This document shows positions 63,723 through 64,000 of a stretch of DNA of 64,000 nt, one piece after another. The notes under the pieces were generated by a model. That model did no database searches and was not told where the DNA came from. It worked only from the letters and a program-made list of their open reading frames with translations. Source of the DNA: Glycine soja (lineage: Eukaryota > Streptophyta > Magnoliopsida > Fabales > Fabaceae); the NCBI RefSeq assembly GCF_004193775.1, contig NC_041021.1:7260651-7324650 (forward strand), in the 5' to 3' direction. The position numbers were made by a program, and so were the translations under genes. Each line of letters begins with the position of its first letter. The first letter of the stretch is position 1.

Positions 63723-64000
63723 GTAAGTACAGTGTTCTTTCTGTATCCAGTTTTTGTTGGTTTAAGTTTGTATCCAGTTTTTGTTGTTTGGAGGCCTGGA
63801 TTTTTGTTTTCAACCAAATTTTGTGTGCATGTTTTGGTAGATTTCTAGCATAGAGTGAAAATGAATTAGTATACTTTTCTTCATTTTTTTCTATAAAAAT
63901 TTAGTGATGTTCATATTAATTGAATGATTTGCTTTCATTGGAAAAGATTGTCATATCTTTTTCTTCCAGTGTCTAAAATTAAGTGGTTACAGGTATTATA

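Larger units (their letters stand above)
62595..64000 (+). mobile_element. Left end of a CACTA (Tgm/En/Spm-like) transposon, runs off the window
   Basis: The terminus CACTACTAAAAAAAAGGC at 62595 is preceded by TAT as possible 3-bp target. From 62620 to 62990 it has many subterminal copies of AACATCGGTTTT and its complement, arranged as short palindromes around 5-10-bp centres. The right end is outside the window. The interior carries APC10 exons. Confidence 0.8.

Overview
This is plant nuclear DNA from a dicot, most likely a legume and probably soybean or a close relative (inference). The evidence is AT-rich sequence, split genes with GT/AG introns, a CPK17/34-type calcium-dependent protein kinase, a CYP75A-type P450 relic, and CACTA ends with ACATCGG-rich subterminal repeats of the soybean Tgm style. 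No prokaryotic features, CRISPR arrays, rRNA or tRNA genes were seen. All splice sites are my own reading of the sequence and were not checked against transcripts.

Only two genes look intact. One is an 8-exon CDPK on the + strand (18389-22988, 546 aa). The other is a 10-exon gene on the - strand (32032-24323, 1637 aa) that joins a SEN1/UPF1-type helicase to a UvrD-type helicase. It resembles plant TRANK1-like proteins but has lost the C-terminal repeat region, of which one vestigial exon remains at 23979-24047.

Most of the rest is mobile DNA, often with exact target-site duplications (TSDs). In order: a V-ATPase subunit a relic (1.3-1.9 kb); a decayed Ty3/gypsy chromovirus-like element (2802-7908, TSD AAAGG); a CACTA right end (to 8425); a SINE with a 16-bp TSD (8654-8853); a Mutator-like MITE carrying G-boxes (9404-9875, 9-bp TSD); a non-autonomous LTR element on the - strand (11658-16531, TSD ATATA); a MITE in CDPK intron 7; a second SINE and a foldback element (32.9-34.9 kb); a hAT transposon (35578-42960) split by a truncated LTR element (37804-41578, TSD GATAT); a Ty1/copia element (44134-49602, TSD ACCTC) inside a trinucleotide repeat; and an L1-type LINE remnant (50.9-52.9 kb).

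From 52966 to 60750 on the - strand lies a broken flavonoid 3',5'-hydroxylase-like (CYP75A) gene. A second Ty1/copia element (55594-60372) sits in its first intron, a few bases from the splice donor. The window ends in a CACTA element starting at 62595; after its subterminal palindromes it carries two spliced-looking exons of the cell-cycle gene APC10, which suggests gene-fragment capture.

The least expected signal is in the LTRs of the 44-49 kb copia element. Each contains a match to the plant U-snRNA upstream sequence element (GTCCCACATCG) exactly 34 bp before a TATATATA box, which is the Pol II snRNA promoter layout. Other notable points are a paralogous empty site at 50.6 kb matching the hAT insertion locus, and LTR pairs that differ by microhomology deletions or minisatellite copy number.
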